From the NCBI GenBank assembly GCA_943788495.1, contig CALSQO010000001.1, positions 620,001-684,000 on the forward strand: 64,000 nucleotides of DNA, read 5' to 3'. Below, in pieces: positions 1-9,500 of this stretch. Source of the DNA: UA16 sp905478895. GTDB lineage: Bacteria > Bacteroidota > Bacteroidia > Flavobacteriales_D > Sanyastnellaceae. How positions within the stretch are numbered: the stretch's first letter is position 1; each line of letters opens with the position of its first letter. Under the pieces are notes generated by a model. That model saw only the letters and a list, made by a program, of their open reading frames with translations, ran no database searches and was not told where the DNA came from. The position numbers and the translations under genes were made by a program.

Positions 1-16
1 ATATTCGCCTTCGATT

Positions 17-1777
17 ATGGAACAAACACCTTCCACTTCTTACACCGTTTCGGCGCGCAAATACCGCCCTCAGAATTGGGATGCGGTGGTGGGCCAAGAT
101 GGCATCACGCGGACGCTGAGGCAAGCGATAGAACAGGAACAAATGGCGCAAGCGTATTTGTTTTGCGGGCCCCGTGGGGTAGGAAAGACCACTTCGGCTC
201 GAATTTTTGCGCGGGCCATTAACGGTTTCGAAGCAAGCGAAGAGGAAGACTACGCTTTCAATGTATTCGAATTGGATGCGGCCTCGAACAACAAAGTCGA
301 AGACATTCGCTCCATTGTGGACCAAGTGAGGATCCCTCCGCAACGAGGAAAGTACAAGGTTTACATCATCGATGAGGTGCACATGCTCTCTCAAGCCGCG
401 TTCAATGCATTTCTTAAAACGTTGGAGGAGCCGCCGCCGCACGCCGTTTTCGTGTTAGCCACGACCGAGAAACATAAGATTCTTCCCACCATCTTGTCGC
501 GTTGCCAAATCTTCGACTTTCATCGCATCACTGTGCCTGACATGGTGAAGCACTTGCAGGGCATTTGTGAAAAGGAGGGGGTTGAAGCGGAGGATTCTGC
601 GCTGCATGTTGTCGCGGTCAAAGCAGACGGCGCACTTCGTGATGCCCTCAGCATTTTTGATCAATTGGTCGCTTTTGCGGGGAAGAATTTGACCTACGAT
701 GCCGTCGCGGCGCACCTGCACGTGTTGGATCAACAAACGTATTTTGATGTCGTAGACGCCACGCAGTCGGGGGAAATTGCCCCGGCTTTGTTGGTGTTGG
801 ATGAAATCATTGTTCGTGGGTTCGATCCGCACCATTTCATTACCGGACTGGGAGCTCACTTGCGGAATCTCCTCGTAGCGAGGGACGCTTCGACTGTGGC
901 ATTGATGGAGGTGACAGACGATGTGAAAGCACAATTCTTAAAGCAGTCTGCGGCGGTTGACATTCGATTTTTGATCCGCGCTTTGGACTTGGTCAATGAG
1001 GCAGATATTCGATATAAGGCGAGCAATCACCAACGGCTCTTGGTCGAATTGACGCTCATGCAAATGGCTTCCCATGAGGAAGCTCAAAAAAAAAAGCCTG
1101 AACTGAATCCAATTGCCTCGAATGCTTGGAAGGAAAAGGCCGTTGCACCGCCCAAGGTCACGATGACCGAAGTTCCTGCAGCCGAGATGCCGGAGGCGAA
1201 GCCGGAACCAAGAAAAGCCAGACAGCCTGTTCAAGCCGAGGCGGTTGAAACGCCAGCTTTGCAAGTGGGGCCGCAGAGCCCACCGGCCAGAGCGGAAGTG
1301 GCGCTTCCATCCCGCAAGAAAAAAATCAAGTTGGCCACCCCAGATACCTTGCAGAGCATGGCGCCTGTCAAGGTGAATGCGGCAGCGGAAAAAAACCGAA
1401 CGAGCCCGGTTGACGAGCCAGCGATTCAAACCGCTTGGAAGGCGTATGCCGAGAAGATCAAAGCGGCGGATCAATTGAACTTGTATTCCACCTTGTGCGC
1501 AACGACCATCGGCCTAACTGACGGACATGTGCTCATTCGGGTATTGAACAAGTTGCAAGAGGAGCAGTTGCGGGATGCCTTGTTGAATATTTCCCAATTC
1601 ATGGCAGACCAGGTCCAAAACGACGAGCTCGACATCGAAATCAAGGTGGTCGCCACTGAGCAAAGCGAGATCAGTTCAGAATTCATGACCGATCGTGAGC
1701 GTTACGACGGTATGGTCAAGAAAAACCCGAGGGTAGAGGAATTGCGAAAACGTCTGGACCTAGACCTCAACGGTTGA
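17..1777 (+). CDS. dnaX: DNA polymerase III subunit tau (and possibly gamma)
   Basis: Clamp-loader ATPase of the replicative polymerase; it opens and loads the beta clamp and, as tau, ties the polymerase to the helicase. The AAA+ core is clear: Walker A GPRGVGKT at residues 51-58, Walker B DEVH at 119-122, and the SRC motif in ILSRC. The Cys4 zinc module normally between the Walker motifs is missing (residues 66-85 have no cysteine), which from memory is usual in Flavobacteriia. Domains I-III end near residue 355. A Pro/Ala/Lys-rich linker follows, then a C-terminal tau domain from about 480. An A10 run at codons 357-360 could yield a short gamma form (separate entry). Start ATG at 17. Identity is certain; the two-product idea is inference. 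Confidence 0.97.
   Translation: MEQTPSTSYTVSARKYRPQNWDAVVGQDGITRTLRQAIEQEQMAQAYLFCGPRGVGKTTSARIFARAINGFEASEEEDYAFNVFELDAASNNKVEDIRSIVDQVRIPPQRGKYKVYIIDEVHMLSQAAFNAFLKTLEEPPPHAVFVLATTEKHKILPTILSRCQIFDFHRITVPDMVKHLQGICEKEGVEAEDSALHVVAVKADGALRDALSIFDQLVAFAGKNLTYDAVAAHLHVLDQQTYFDVVDATQSGEIAPALLVLDEIIVRGFDPHHFITGLGAHLRNLLVARDASTVALMEVTDDVKAQFLKQSAAVDIRFLIRALDLVNEADIRYKASNHQRLLVELTLMQMASHEEAQKKKPELNPIASNAWKEKAVAPPKVTMTEVPAAEMPEAKPEPRKARQPVQAEAVETPALQVGPQSPPARAEVALPSRKKKIKLATPDTLQSMAPVKVNAAAEKNRTSPVDEPAIQTAWKAYAEKIKAADQLNLYSTLCATTIGLTDGHVLIRVLNKLQEEQLRDALLNISQFMADQVQNDELDIEIKVVATEQSEISSEFMTDRERYDGMVKKNPRVEELRKRLDLDLNG
1076..1103 (+). promoter_or_regulatory. dnaX slippery A10 run, candidate frameshift or transcriptional slippage site
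   Basis: Ten A residues (1086-1095) are followed by G, read in frame as CAA AAA AAA AAG. This contains the A AAA AAG heptamer used for -1 frameshifting in E. coli dnaX. After a -1 shift, or insertion of one A in the mRNA, the next codons are GCC then TGA (1099-1101), giving a product of about 361 residues. Loss of one A instead gives AGC CTG AAC TGA, also stopping at once. A purine-rich GAGGAAG at 1076-1082 lies just upstream, where E. coli has its stimulatory Shine-Dalgarno-like element. I see no strong downstream stem-loop. Confidence 0.6.
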
Positions 1778-1807
1778 TCCTGAGCCCGTCTTCTGGTGGC
1801 AGCTTTC

Positions 1808-1862
1808 AAGCACCTCGTGTCTCCGAAATCGCCGCTCGTGCTTTTATGTTTCTTTTTTTTTC
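1808..1862 (+). terminator. possible dnaX terminator
   Basis: AAGCAC (1808-1813) can pair with GTGCTT (1838-1843), and a long T-rich tract follows (1842-1861). The loop is long (24 nt) and the stem short, so this is a weak call. The rest of the 129-bp gap before the next gene shows nothing else I recognise. Confidence 0.3.
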
Positions 1863-1906
1863 AATGCATCATTGAACGGATTCCATCCGAAGGTTGTTGT
1901 TGAGTC

Positions 1907-4324
1907 ATGAATAAACACTTTGGATTATTGGCGTGGGTAGTTTTCTTGTTTGCTGCAGGAGTTTGTGAACTCAATGCACAGGGCATTATTCGAGGCCGGG
2001 TCAATGATGCGCAGACGAATGAGCCCATTCCCTTTGCAAATGTGGTTGTTCAAGGAGAAACCGTAGGAACCACAACCGATTTCGATGGCAATTATGAGCT
2101 TAGCTCCGTTGCGCCGGGACTGCGAAACATACAGGTGAGTTTTTTAGGGTACGAAACGAAAACGGTATTTGAGATTGAAGTGACTCCGGCGCGGCCGGCG
2201 ATCGTGAACGTGATGCTCAAGCCATCCACCATTGAGATTGAAGAGGCTGAAGTTGTGGGAGCTCGACGCCCCAATGCGGCTGAAGCACCGCTCAGCGTGC
2301 GCTCCCTTGGAACCAATGAAATCAAACGAAATCCCGGAGGCGGGCGGGACATCAGCCGAGCCATTCGCACCTTGCCCGGCGTAGCGGCGATCCCAAGTTT
2401 TAGGAATGACATCGTCATCCGAGGAGGCGCTCCCAATGAGAACCGTTTTTACATCGACGGGATTGAAATTCCGAACATCAATCACTTCGCGACCCAAGGA
2501 GCGAGCGGTGGTCCGGTGGGCATGATCAATGTGGACCTCGTGGAGAACATTGATTTTTATGCCGGAGCTTTTCCTGCTGCCCGCGGAAACGCATTGAGTT
2601 CTGTCATGGAATTCAGTTTCAAGGAGGCTCGAACCGACGAATGGACCGCCAATATGGTGGTTGGAACGAGTGATCTTGGATTGACATTGGAGGGGCCGAC
2701 CGGTGAGAACAGTTCCTTGATTTTCAGCATGCGCAGGAGCTACCTCCAATTCTTGTTTGAAGCCATAGGGTTGCCTTTCCTCCCGATCTACAACGATTAT
2801 CAATTCAAATGGACGGCGCGCCCCAACGATCAAAATTCCATCACGGTCATCGGCCTCGGAGCCCTCGATAATTTTGAGTTAAACCTCGCAATCGCGGAAG
2901 ACACTTCCTCGGCAAATTACCTCGATCAACTGGCCATTTTGGGCGCTTTGGATGTGCAAGAACAATGGAATTACACACAAGGCGTGCGGTGGGATCGTTA
3001 CCAGGACAACGGCAAGTGGAGTTTTATTTTGAGTCGAAATATGCTCAACAACCGGGCGTACAAACATTACGATAACGACGAAAACCAGGCGTTGCTGCGT
3101 GACTACCTGTCGCAAGAGATTGAAAATAAATTCCGTGCGGAACGCAAATGGTTCGGAAATAACTCTTGGGAGGCTACGTACGGCGCGGCCTATGAATACG
3201 TCAAATACAACAACCGAACAGACGAATCACGCTTCGATCCGATGACAGGGGGGCTAGTGGACATTAATTACGCAACCGATTTCAAAGCACACAAATACGG
3301 GGTGTTTGCAACGGCAAGTCGCCGGCTTTTGGAGGAGCGATTGTCGGTCGCAGCCGGATTTCGAATGGATGGCTCGACATTAGGGGAAGGATTGAAAAAT
3401 CCTTTGAAACAGTTTTCCCCTCGCGCATCGGCTTCCTATGCGTTTGCTCCGGGCTGGACATGGAATGCCAACGTCGGGCGGTATTTTCAACTGCCGGCAT
3501 ATACCATCTTGGGCTTCGAGGAGTCAGGTGAACGTGTCAATGCGGGCGAATCCTCTCGCTATCTGCAAAACACGCATTACGTGACGGGCCTGCGTTGGGA
3601 AGGGGGCGAACGAAATTTCGTGGCCTCATTGGAGGGTTTTTTGAAGAATTACGACGGTGCGCCGATCAGCCAAACACTGGGTGTTCCTCTGGCCAACCTC
3701 GGAGCGGACTTTGGGGTGGTGGGCAACGAGTCGGTTCTTTTCACCGGCGTCGGACGTTCCTATGGTAGCGAGTTGTTGCTCCAACAGCGATTGTACAATG
3801 GGTTTTATGGCTTGATGGCTTACACCTTCGTTCGTAGTGAGTTCGCTGATTCGACGGGCAATTTCACTCCCAGTAGTTGGGACAACCAGCACATTTTGAG
3901 CCTGACAGGAGGTAAGAAATTCGAAGGCGGATGGGAGGTTGGCGCTCGATTGCTTTTCAGTGGTGGATTGCCATACACACCGGTGGATTTGAATTCGTTG
4001 AGTATGGCTTCTTGGGACAACTACGGCCGTCCGTTGTTGGATTATTCCCAGCTCAACACGGAGCGCAACGGTGCCTTCCATCAATTGGACATTCGCGTTG
4101 ATAAGAAATGGTTTTTCGAAAATTGGTCGCTCGACGTATTCATTGAAATTCAAAATGCAACCGGCGCAGCTGTGCCTCAGCCAACATTTGTGGACGTGGT
4201 GCGCAATCCGCTCACGGGTGCTCCGATTCCTTCAGCCAGCAACCCGGGGTTTTATGACCAACGGGAGTTGGATCCGAGCACAGGTGCGGTGCTGCCAGCC
4301 CTTGGCCTGATCATTGAACTGTAA
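1907..4324 (+). CDS. TonB-dependent outer-membrane receptor with carboxypeptidase-regulatory-like domain
   Basis: Outer-membrane, energy-coupled transporter of 805 residues. A signal peptide ends near residue 25 (...LNAQG). Next comes a CarboxypepD_reg-like beta-sandwich (about 28-110; GRVNDAQTNEPIPFANV and GTTTDFDGNYEL), then the plug domain (about 125-240; IRGGAPNENRFYIDGIEI), then a beta-barrel rich in aromatic residues to the C-terminus. There is no adjacent SusD-like lipoprotein, so it is not a SusC/D polysaccharide system; the substrate cannot be read from the sequence. It stands alone between dnaX and an S4-domain gene. Confidence 0.9.
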   Translation: MNKHFGLLAWVVFLFAAGVCELNAQGIIRGRVNDAQTNEPIPFANVVVQGETVGTTTDFDGNYELSSVAPGLRNIQVSFLGYETKTVFEIEVTPARPAIVNVMLKPSTIEIEEAEVVGARRPNAAEAPLSVRSLGTNEIKRNPGGGRDISRAIRTLPGVAAIPSFRNDIVIRGGAPNENRFYIDGIEIPNINHFATQGASGGPVGMINVDLVENIDFYAGAFPAARGNALSSVMEFSFKEARTDEWTANMVVGTSDLGLTLEGPTGENSSLIFSMRRSYLQFLFEAIGLPFLPIYNDYQFKWTARPNDQNSITVIGLGALDNFELNLAIAEDTSSANYLDQLAILGALDVQEQWNYTQGVRWDRYQDNGKWSFILSRNMLNNRAYKHYDNDENQALLRDYLSQEIENKFRAERKWFGNNSWEATYGAAYEYVKYNNRTDESRFDPMTGGLVDINYATDFKAHKYGVFATASRRLLEERLSVAAGFRMDGSTLGEGLKNPLKQFSPRASASYAFAPGWTWNANVGRYFQLPAYTILGFEESGERVNAGESSRYLQNTHYVTGLRWEGGERNFVASLEGFLKNYDGAPISQTLGVPLANLGADFGVVGNESVLFTGVGRSYGSELLLQQRLYNGFYGLMAYTFVRSEFADSTGNFTPSSWDNQHILSLTGGKKFEGGWEVGARLLFSGGLPYTPVDLNSLSMASWDNYGRPLLDYSQLNTERNGAFHQLDIRVDKKWFFENWSLDVFIEIQNATGAAVPQPTFVDVVRNPLTGAPIPSASNPGFYDQRELDPSTGAVLPALGLIIEL

Positions 4325-4360
4325 TGACCCGTTCGTTGCTTCCGAATTATCTTTGGATTC

Positions 4361-4720
4361 ATGCGTGTCGATAAATTCCTCTGGTGCATTCGGGTATTCA
4401 AGACCCGTTCCATTGCCTCCGCTCAATGCCGTGAGGGAAAGGTGACAGTGGATGGAAAAGCGGTCAAGCCCGCTCAGGAATTGAAGATCAACGATAACAT
4501 TCGAGTGCGCAAAGGAGCCGTTTACTTTGAATGGCAGGTTTTGGACATGCCCAAGAGCAGAATGAGTGCGTCCTTGGTCGCGGAGTTTGCTCGCGACATA
4601 ACGCCTGAGGCAGAAAAACAAAAATTGGAAGAAATTCGGGCTGCTCAGCGTGATTTGTTGCGTCCAACGGGCCGCCCTACCAAACGGGATCGGCGCGATT
4701 GGGAAAAATGGTTTACATGA
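4361..4720 (+). CDS. hslR: S4-domain RNA-binding protein, Hsp15-like
   Basis: Small basic protein (119 residues) beginning directly with an S4 RNA-binding fold (MRVDKFLWCIRVFKTRS...; residues 1-60) and ending in a Lys/Arg-rich tail (RPTGRPTKRDRRDW). In E. coli, Hsp15 binds free 50S subunits that carry a stalled peptidyl-tRNA and helps recycle them; the same role is inferred here. Length and fold suit the Hsp15 family rather than pseudouridine synthases, since no catalytic domain follows. The stop codon overlaps the next gene's start as ATGA (4717-4720), implying translational coupling. Confidence 0.85.
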   Translation: MRVDKFLWCIRVFKTRSIASAQCREGKVTVDGKAVKPAQELKINDNIRVRKGAVYFEWQVLDMPKSRMSASLVAEFARDITPEAEKQKLEEIRAAQRDLLRPTGRPTKRDRRDWEKWFT

Positions 4721-5184
4721 AAAAGCAATTTTCAGTTTCTTTTATTGCAGCGGAGGAAACACGCTCCGTTCGTTTTCGGGTGCTTTGGCCTCACAAGCCC
4801 AGCGCAGAAGAATGTGTCATTGATGCCGATCACAGCGATGGAGCCTATCACATTGGAGCGTTCGATGAAAACAAACAACTGGTTGGAGTTTGTTCGTTGT
4901 TCAACCAGCGCAGTGATCGTCATCCCGGGGCACTGCCTGATACCGATTCCGTCTACCGCTTGCGCGTGATGGGCACAACGCCAGAAGTAAGAGGCAAAGG
5001 AGCGGGTGCAGCTATCATTGAGTTTGCGTGCGCCTGGTGCCAAGAACAGGATGTAAAATGGTTGTGGTGCGACGCACGCGAAGTGGCCTTTGGTTTTTAT
5101 GAAAGGATGGGATTTGAATGCCTTTCCGAGATGTATCAAGTTCCGCAAGTTGGCCCCCATCAAATGATGGCCAGGAAGTTCTAA
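4717..5184 (+). CDS. GNAT-family N-acetyltransferase
   Basis: Single-domain acetyl-CoA-dependent acetyltransferase of 155 residues. The acetyl-CoA binding motif A is visible as RLRVMGTTPEVRGKGAGAAI (V-x-P-x-x-R-G-x-G-x-G/A pattern), followed by the usual C-terminal FYERMGFE strand. The start chosen is the ATG at 4717, which overlaps the upstream TGA; the earlier in-frame TTG (4699) and ATG (4708) lie inside the S4 gene. The acyl acceptor is not identifiable. Its stop codon TAA (5182-5184) is also the first part of a TAAATTTG promoter-like octamer for the next gene. Confidence 0.85.
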   Translation: MKKQFSVSFIAAEETRSVRFRVLWPHKPSAEECVIDADHSDGAYHIGAFDENKQLVGVCSLFNQRSDRHPGALPDTDSVYRLRVMGTTPEVRGKGAGAAIIEFACAWCQEQDVKWLWCDAREVAFGFYERMGFECLSEMYQVPQVGPHQMMARKF

Positions 5185-5189
5185 ATTTG
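5182..5189 (+). promoter_or_regulatory. candidate -7 element upstream of the aminotransferase
   Basis: TAAATTTG is an exact match to the Bacteroidota -7 consensus TAnnTTTG and lies 21 bp before the aminotransferase ATG. It shares its first bases with the acetyltransferase stop codon. I see no good -33 TTTG box at the right distance. Confidence 0.35.
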
Positions 5190-5209
5190 CCATTTTTCGA
5201 TTCGAAACC

Positions 5210-6412
5210 ATGCCGGAGATTTCTCATAAAGGGCAAACAATGCCCGACAGTCCCATTCGGAAACTGGCTCCTTTTGCCAACGGAGCGAAAGACCGGGGAA
5301 CCCATGTCATTCATCTGAACATCGGCCAGCCGGACATTGCAACTCCACCTCAAGCGTTGCAAGCCATTCGTGGCATGAAGCGTGAGGTGCTGGAATACAG
5401 TCCGAGTGAAGGCTTTGCATCGTATCGTGATGGACTGTCTCGTTACTATGCCACGGTCGGAGTTGAGGTCACTCCGGAAGAAATCATGGTCACAACCGGT
5501 GGCTCTGAAGCGTTGGTTTTTGCTTTTATGAGCTGTTTGAATCCGGGTGATCAGGTGATTATCCCCGAGCCGTTTTATGCCAATTACAACGGTTTTGCCG
5601 CTTGGGCGGGCATTGAAATCGTGCCGGTCACTGCCTCCATAGAAAACGGTTTTGCACTGCCACCAATGGCGGCCTTCGAAGCGGCTATTACCGATCGAAC
5701 CAAGGCCATCTTGATTTGCAATCCAGGAAATCCTACGGGCACCAAGTATGCCGATGAGTCGCTGCATGCGGTCGCGGATTTGGTCAAAAAGCACGATTTG
5801 TTTTTGTTTGCGGATGAGGTGTATCGGGAGTTTACGTACGATGGTAACATTTCGCCAAGTGTTCTGAGCTTGGAAGGTTTGGAAGAATACGCCATCGTTA
5901 TCGACAGTGTCTCCAAGCGCTACAGCATGTGCGGAGCGCGCGTAGGTGCCATGGTCACCAAAAACGAAGAAGTCCGCCGAGCTGCGATGCGTTTTGCGAT
6001 GGCGCGGCTCAGTCCGCCGACATTGGCACAGGTGGCTGCTGAAGCGGCATTGGGCACCGATGCGTCATACTTTGACGCGGTACGCTCTGAATACAAAATG
6101 CGACGCGACGCCCTTGTTCAAGGATTGAATGGTATTGAAAATGTGGTTTGTCCTGTTCCGGGAGGTGCTTTTTATGCTGTAGCAAAATTGCCCATTGATG
6201 ATGCGGATGCTTTCTGCCGATGGATTTTGGAATCATTTGAATTCGAAGGAGCCACGGTGATGGTGGCGCCCAATTCGGGGTTTTATGCCACACCGGGATT
6301 GGGGAAGCAAGAGGTACGTATGGCATATGTGTTGCATTTGGATGAAATCCAGAAGGCCGTGCAATGCATTGAGGCCGCCCTACGGGTATATCCGGGAAGG
6401 GTCGTTCACTAA
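5210..6412 (+). CDS. class I/II PLP-dependent aminotransferase (aspartate aminotransferase-like)
   Basis: Transfers amino groups between amino acids and 2-oxo acids using pyridoxal phosphate. Hallmarks: the N-terminal MP-[DE]SPIRKL pattern typical of this group, TTGGSEAL, the CNPGNPTGT motif binding substrate carboxylate and PLP, DEVYREF, and the Schiff-base lysine in SVSKRYSMCGAR. At 400 residues it is full length. The start at 5210 is supported because the first residues (MPEISHKGQTMP) match the family N-terminus. Most likely an aspartate aminotransferase in amino-acid and TCA linkage; exact specificity is not provable from sequence. Confidence 0.9.
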   Translation: MPEISHKGQTMPDSPIRKLAPFANGAKDRGTHVIHLNIGQPDIATPPQALQAIRGMKREVLEYSPSEGFASYRDGLSRYYATVGVEVTPEEIMVTTGGSEALVFAFMSCLNPGDQVIIPEPFYANYNGFAAWAGIEIVPVTASIENGFALPPMAAFEAAITDRTKAILICNPGNPTGTKYADESLHAVADLVKKHDLFLFADEVYREFTYDGNISPSVLSLEGLEEYAIVIDSVSKRYSMCGARVGAMVTKNEEVRRAAMRFAMARLSPPTLAQVAAEAALGTDASYFDAVRSEYKMRRDALVQGLNGIENVVCPVPGGAFYAVAKLPIDDADAFCRWILESFEFEGATVMVAPNSGFYATPGLGKQEVRMAYVLHLDEIQKAVQCIEAALRVYPGRVVH

Positions 6413-6505
6413 AGTTTGCAGTGTGTGTTGATTTGTTTGCCTTTGTCTTTGAAGAATTCAATGGCTTTGTAACTTCATGCCCTCATTTCAGTATCCCACG
6501 ACGCC

Positions 6506-9500
6506 ATGAAAACCGCACTCACCTGTTTCGCTTTTTCGCTTTTGTTTTTTGCCTTCGATGCAGTCGCCCAAGAAGCTGACACAACGTGGGTTCAAACCTA
6601 CACATGGGAGGCTCAGAACAACCCCGAAACAGCCTACGACAGTCCGGGTCGACGTTGGTTTGACTTTCCAGCGAGCGACAATGATTCATCGTATCAGAAA
6701 ATATTGATGTATTACAACCTCAAGTGCTTTGAGGATGGAACGGCAGGAAATCTAGGATATGCCTGCGGAGAGTGGGACTATCTCTCTTACAGTTACCTTT
6801 TTGACCACACAGGCGAACTCGATAGCAATTTGCTGACCCACCCGCACTGGCTCATTGATGACCTGGTTTTTGAATCTGACACCATGATTTTGGAGCCGGA
6901 TGGGGGTGCGCCAATGGATACGGTGCGCTGGACGTATCCCGAGTTTTCCATTGAAGCAGAAGGGGCTGAATCACAAGTGACCGATTCCGAAGGCGCTTCG
7001 GATTGGAGCGAACTGGATTGGCTTTCGAGTGGGGAGCCTGGCGGGAAAATGCAGTGGCTCTGGACAGCGGATGAACTCGCAGCGTGGGGTTGGGAAAACT
7101 TGGTGGTGGCTGGACTGGAGTTCCCAGCGTTGAGCGAGTTGCAAGTGCGCGATGCGGCTCAATGGAGCGCGCATTGGGTGGAAGTCGATACATTGAATGG
7201 TTTCCTGTTCGGAACACCCGCAGCTTCCTCAAAAGTGTTTGACGCCGTTCATCCCGGAAGATTCATTTGGGACGCGCCATTGACTTGGGACGGTGCAAGT
7301 CATTTGGCCATCACGTGTGAGTGGTCGGGTGAAACGGCATCGGCCGATTGGAGTGCCATTGAAGGGACGAACGCTCCGCAAAGAACGTGGCAAGCTGGAA
7401 CGGCTGGTACGTATGTTTCGTTTGACGGTAACGATCGCTTAGAAGTAGCCATGGATTGGATAGACTCCATCCAAAACGAAGTGACGATTGAATTTTGGCA
7501 ACGGGGCAATGCCGAGTTTCAACCTGAAAACAACAGCATTTGTGAGGGGATGAATGCCGCGAATCAACGGGAGATTAACATCCACCTGCCTTGGTCCAAT
7601 GGACGGGTGTATTGGGATGCCGGTTATGATGGCGGCTACGACCGCATCGATCAAGCTGCCAATGCGGAAGATTATGAAGACCGCTGGAATCACTGGGCGT
7701 TTGCGAAAGACGCCGTGGCGGGGACCATGGCCATTTACCTGAATGGTGCATTGTGGCATACGGGTGCAAATAAGGACAATGCCTTTGGAGAAATGGTTCG
7801 ATTTTACATTGGGTGCAACGCAAATGGAGGAAACGACTACCGAGGCGATGTGGATGAATTCCGCGTATGGTCGGAGGCATTGACGGCAGAAACGATTGCA
7901 GCTTATTACGCGGGTCCCGTGGATGAGTCACATCCTGCGTGGAATAGCCTCGAAATGGACCTGACCATGGAGTACAATCCTGAATTGAGTGCATTGGGGG
8001 ATGGCGAAGAATTGATTTTGCACGGTAACGCTGCGGTGAGCACGCACGTGCCCTCGGAAGCATTTTACAACCCGGGAGCCATGCCGAATGACCAGCGACC
8101 CGCGCTCACTTGGTGGTACGGAGAGGTGGAGAATTCCGGTGCAGTGACGGTGGACCATGCCGAACGCCTCCCAGCCACTAGCATCGTGGAGTGGGCAGTT
8201 GCCGGAAATGGAGTGGAAGCCATTTCAGTCGATTACGGCTGGTCCGCGGATCAAATGAAAACCACCAAAACCCCGGACGGTTCGTTGCTTGCATCTTATC
8301 CCATTGAGGGCGAGGCGGTGGTTTATATGAATGACACCTTGGAGTTTTATTCCCCTGCCTTTGAAGTCATTGATCGTTATGAGTTGGCTCGATTCATTAC
8401 GCCTTATGGAATCGGGCTCACCTTGGATGACGACGGTTGGACTTGGATTTTTGACGTATCGGATTTTGCTCACCTTTTGCGGGATAGTGTGGAATTGCAA
8501 GCAGGCAATTGGCAGGAGTTACTGGACATGAAATTTGCATTCATCGAAGGCACACCTCCACGCGATGTGAAGCGCATGGATGCTTTTTGGAAAGGACAGC
8601 AAGGATTGGCCACGTTTGACGAAAACATCACAGACCACTTGTTCGTGCCGGAAGAAGGTGAGGAGATGTTCAAGTTGAGAACCCGCGCCAGCGGCCACGG
8701 ATTCGGTTCAGGGAATAACTGCGCTGAATTTTGTTACAACACCCACTCCGTAGAGGTTGATGGTATGCTCCAGTGGAGCTGGGAGGTCATGCGCGAGTGC
8801 GCAGACAACCCGCTTTATCCACAAGGCGGAACATGGATTTATGATCGGGCGGCTTGGTGCCCTGGCGCACCCGTTGATACGAAAGAGTTTGAGTTAACCC
8901 CAGTGGTGACGGGACAAAATGAATTTGCAGTCGATTATGACATCACCTACGACCCCGATGGCAACTACCGTTTTGAAGGGCAAATTGTGGCCTATGGTCC
9001 GCCCAACATGGAGCATGATGTTGAGGTTTCTCAGATTTTGGCGCCATCCGATGAGAAGGTAGAGTCCCGCCTCAATCCTGTTTGCAAATCGCCGAAGGTG
9101 ATCATTCGGAACAATGGCTCGGAGGTGCTGACATCGTGCACCATTGCCTTCGGTGTTCAGGGAGGCGAGACCCAAACCTACGCCTGGGAAGGTGCGTTGG
9201 CCTTCTTGGAAACAGAAGAAGTGGTATTGGCCTATGATGATCCCATTTTGTGGGAAGGGGACGATGAAGAATGGTTGGTATTTGAGGTGCAAGTCAATAA
9301 TCCCAATGGCCAAGTAGATGAGGAGCCACGCAACGACGCTGCATCGAGTCGATTCCACCGTGTGCCCACTTGGTCGTATCCCGATTTGGATGACAACCGC
9401 GTGATCATTTGGACAAAGACGAATGCTGTGCCCTACGAAACCTCCATTGAAATTACCGATGCAGAGGGCAACATGGTGTGGGAGCGAAGCTACAGCGAAC

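Noticed and set aside
4348..4355. TATCTTTG as a promoter of the S4-domain gene
   Set aside because: It is only 5 bp from the ATG, has no -33 box, and one match to a degenerate octamer is expected by chance.
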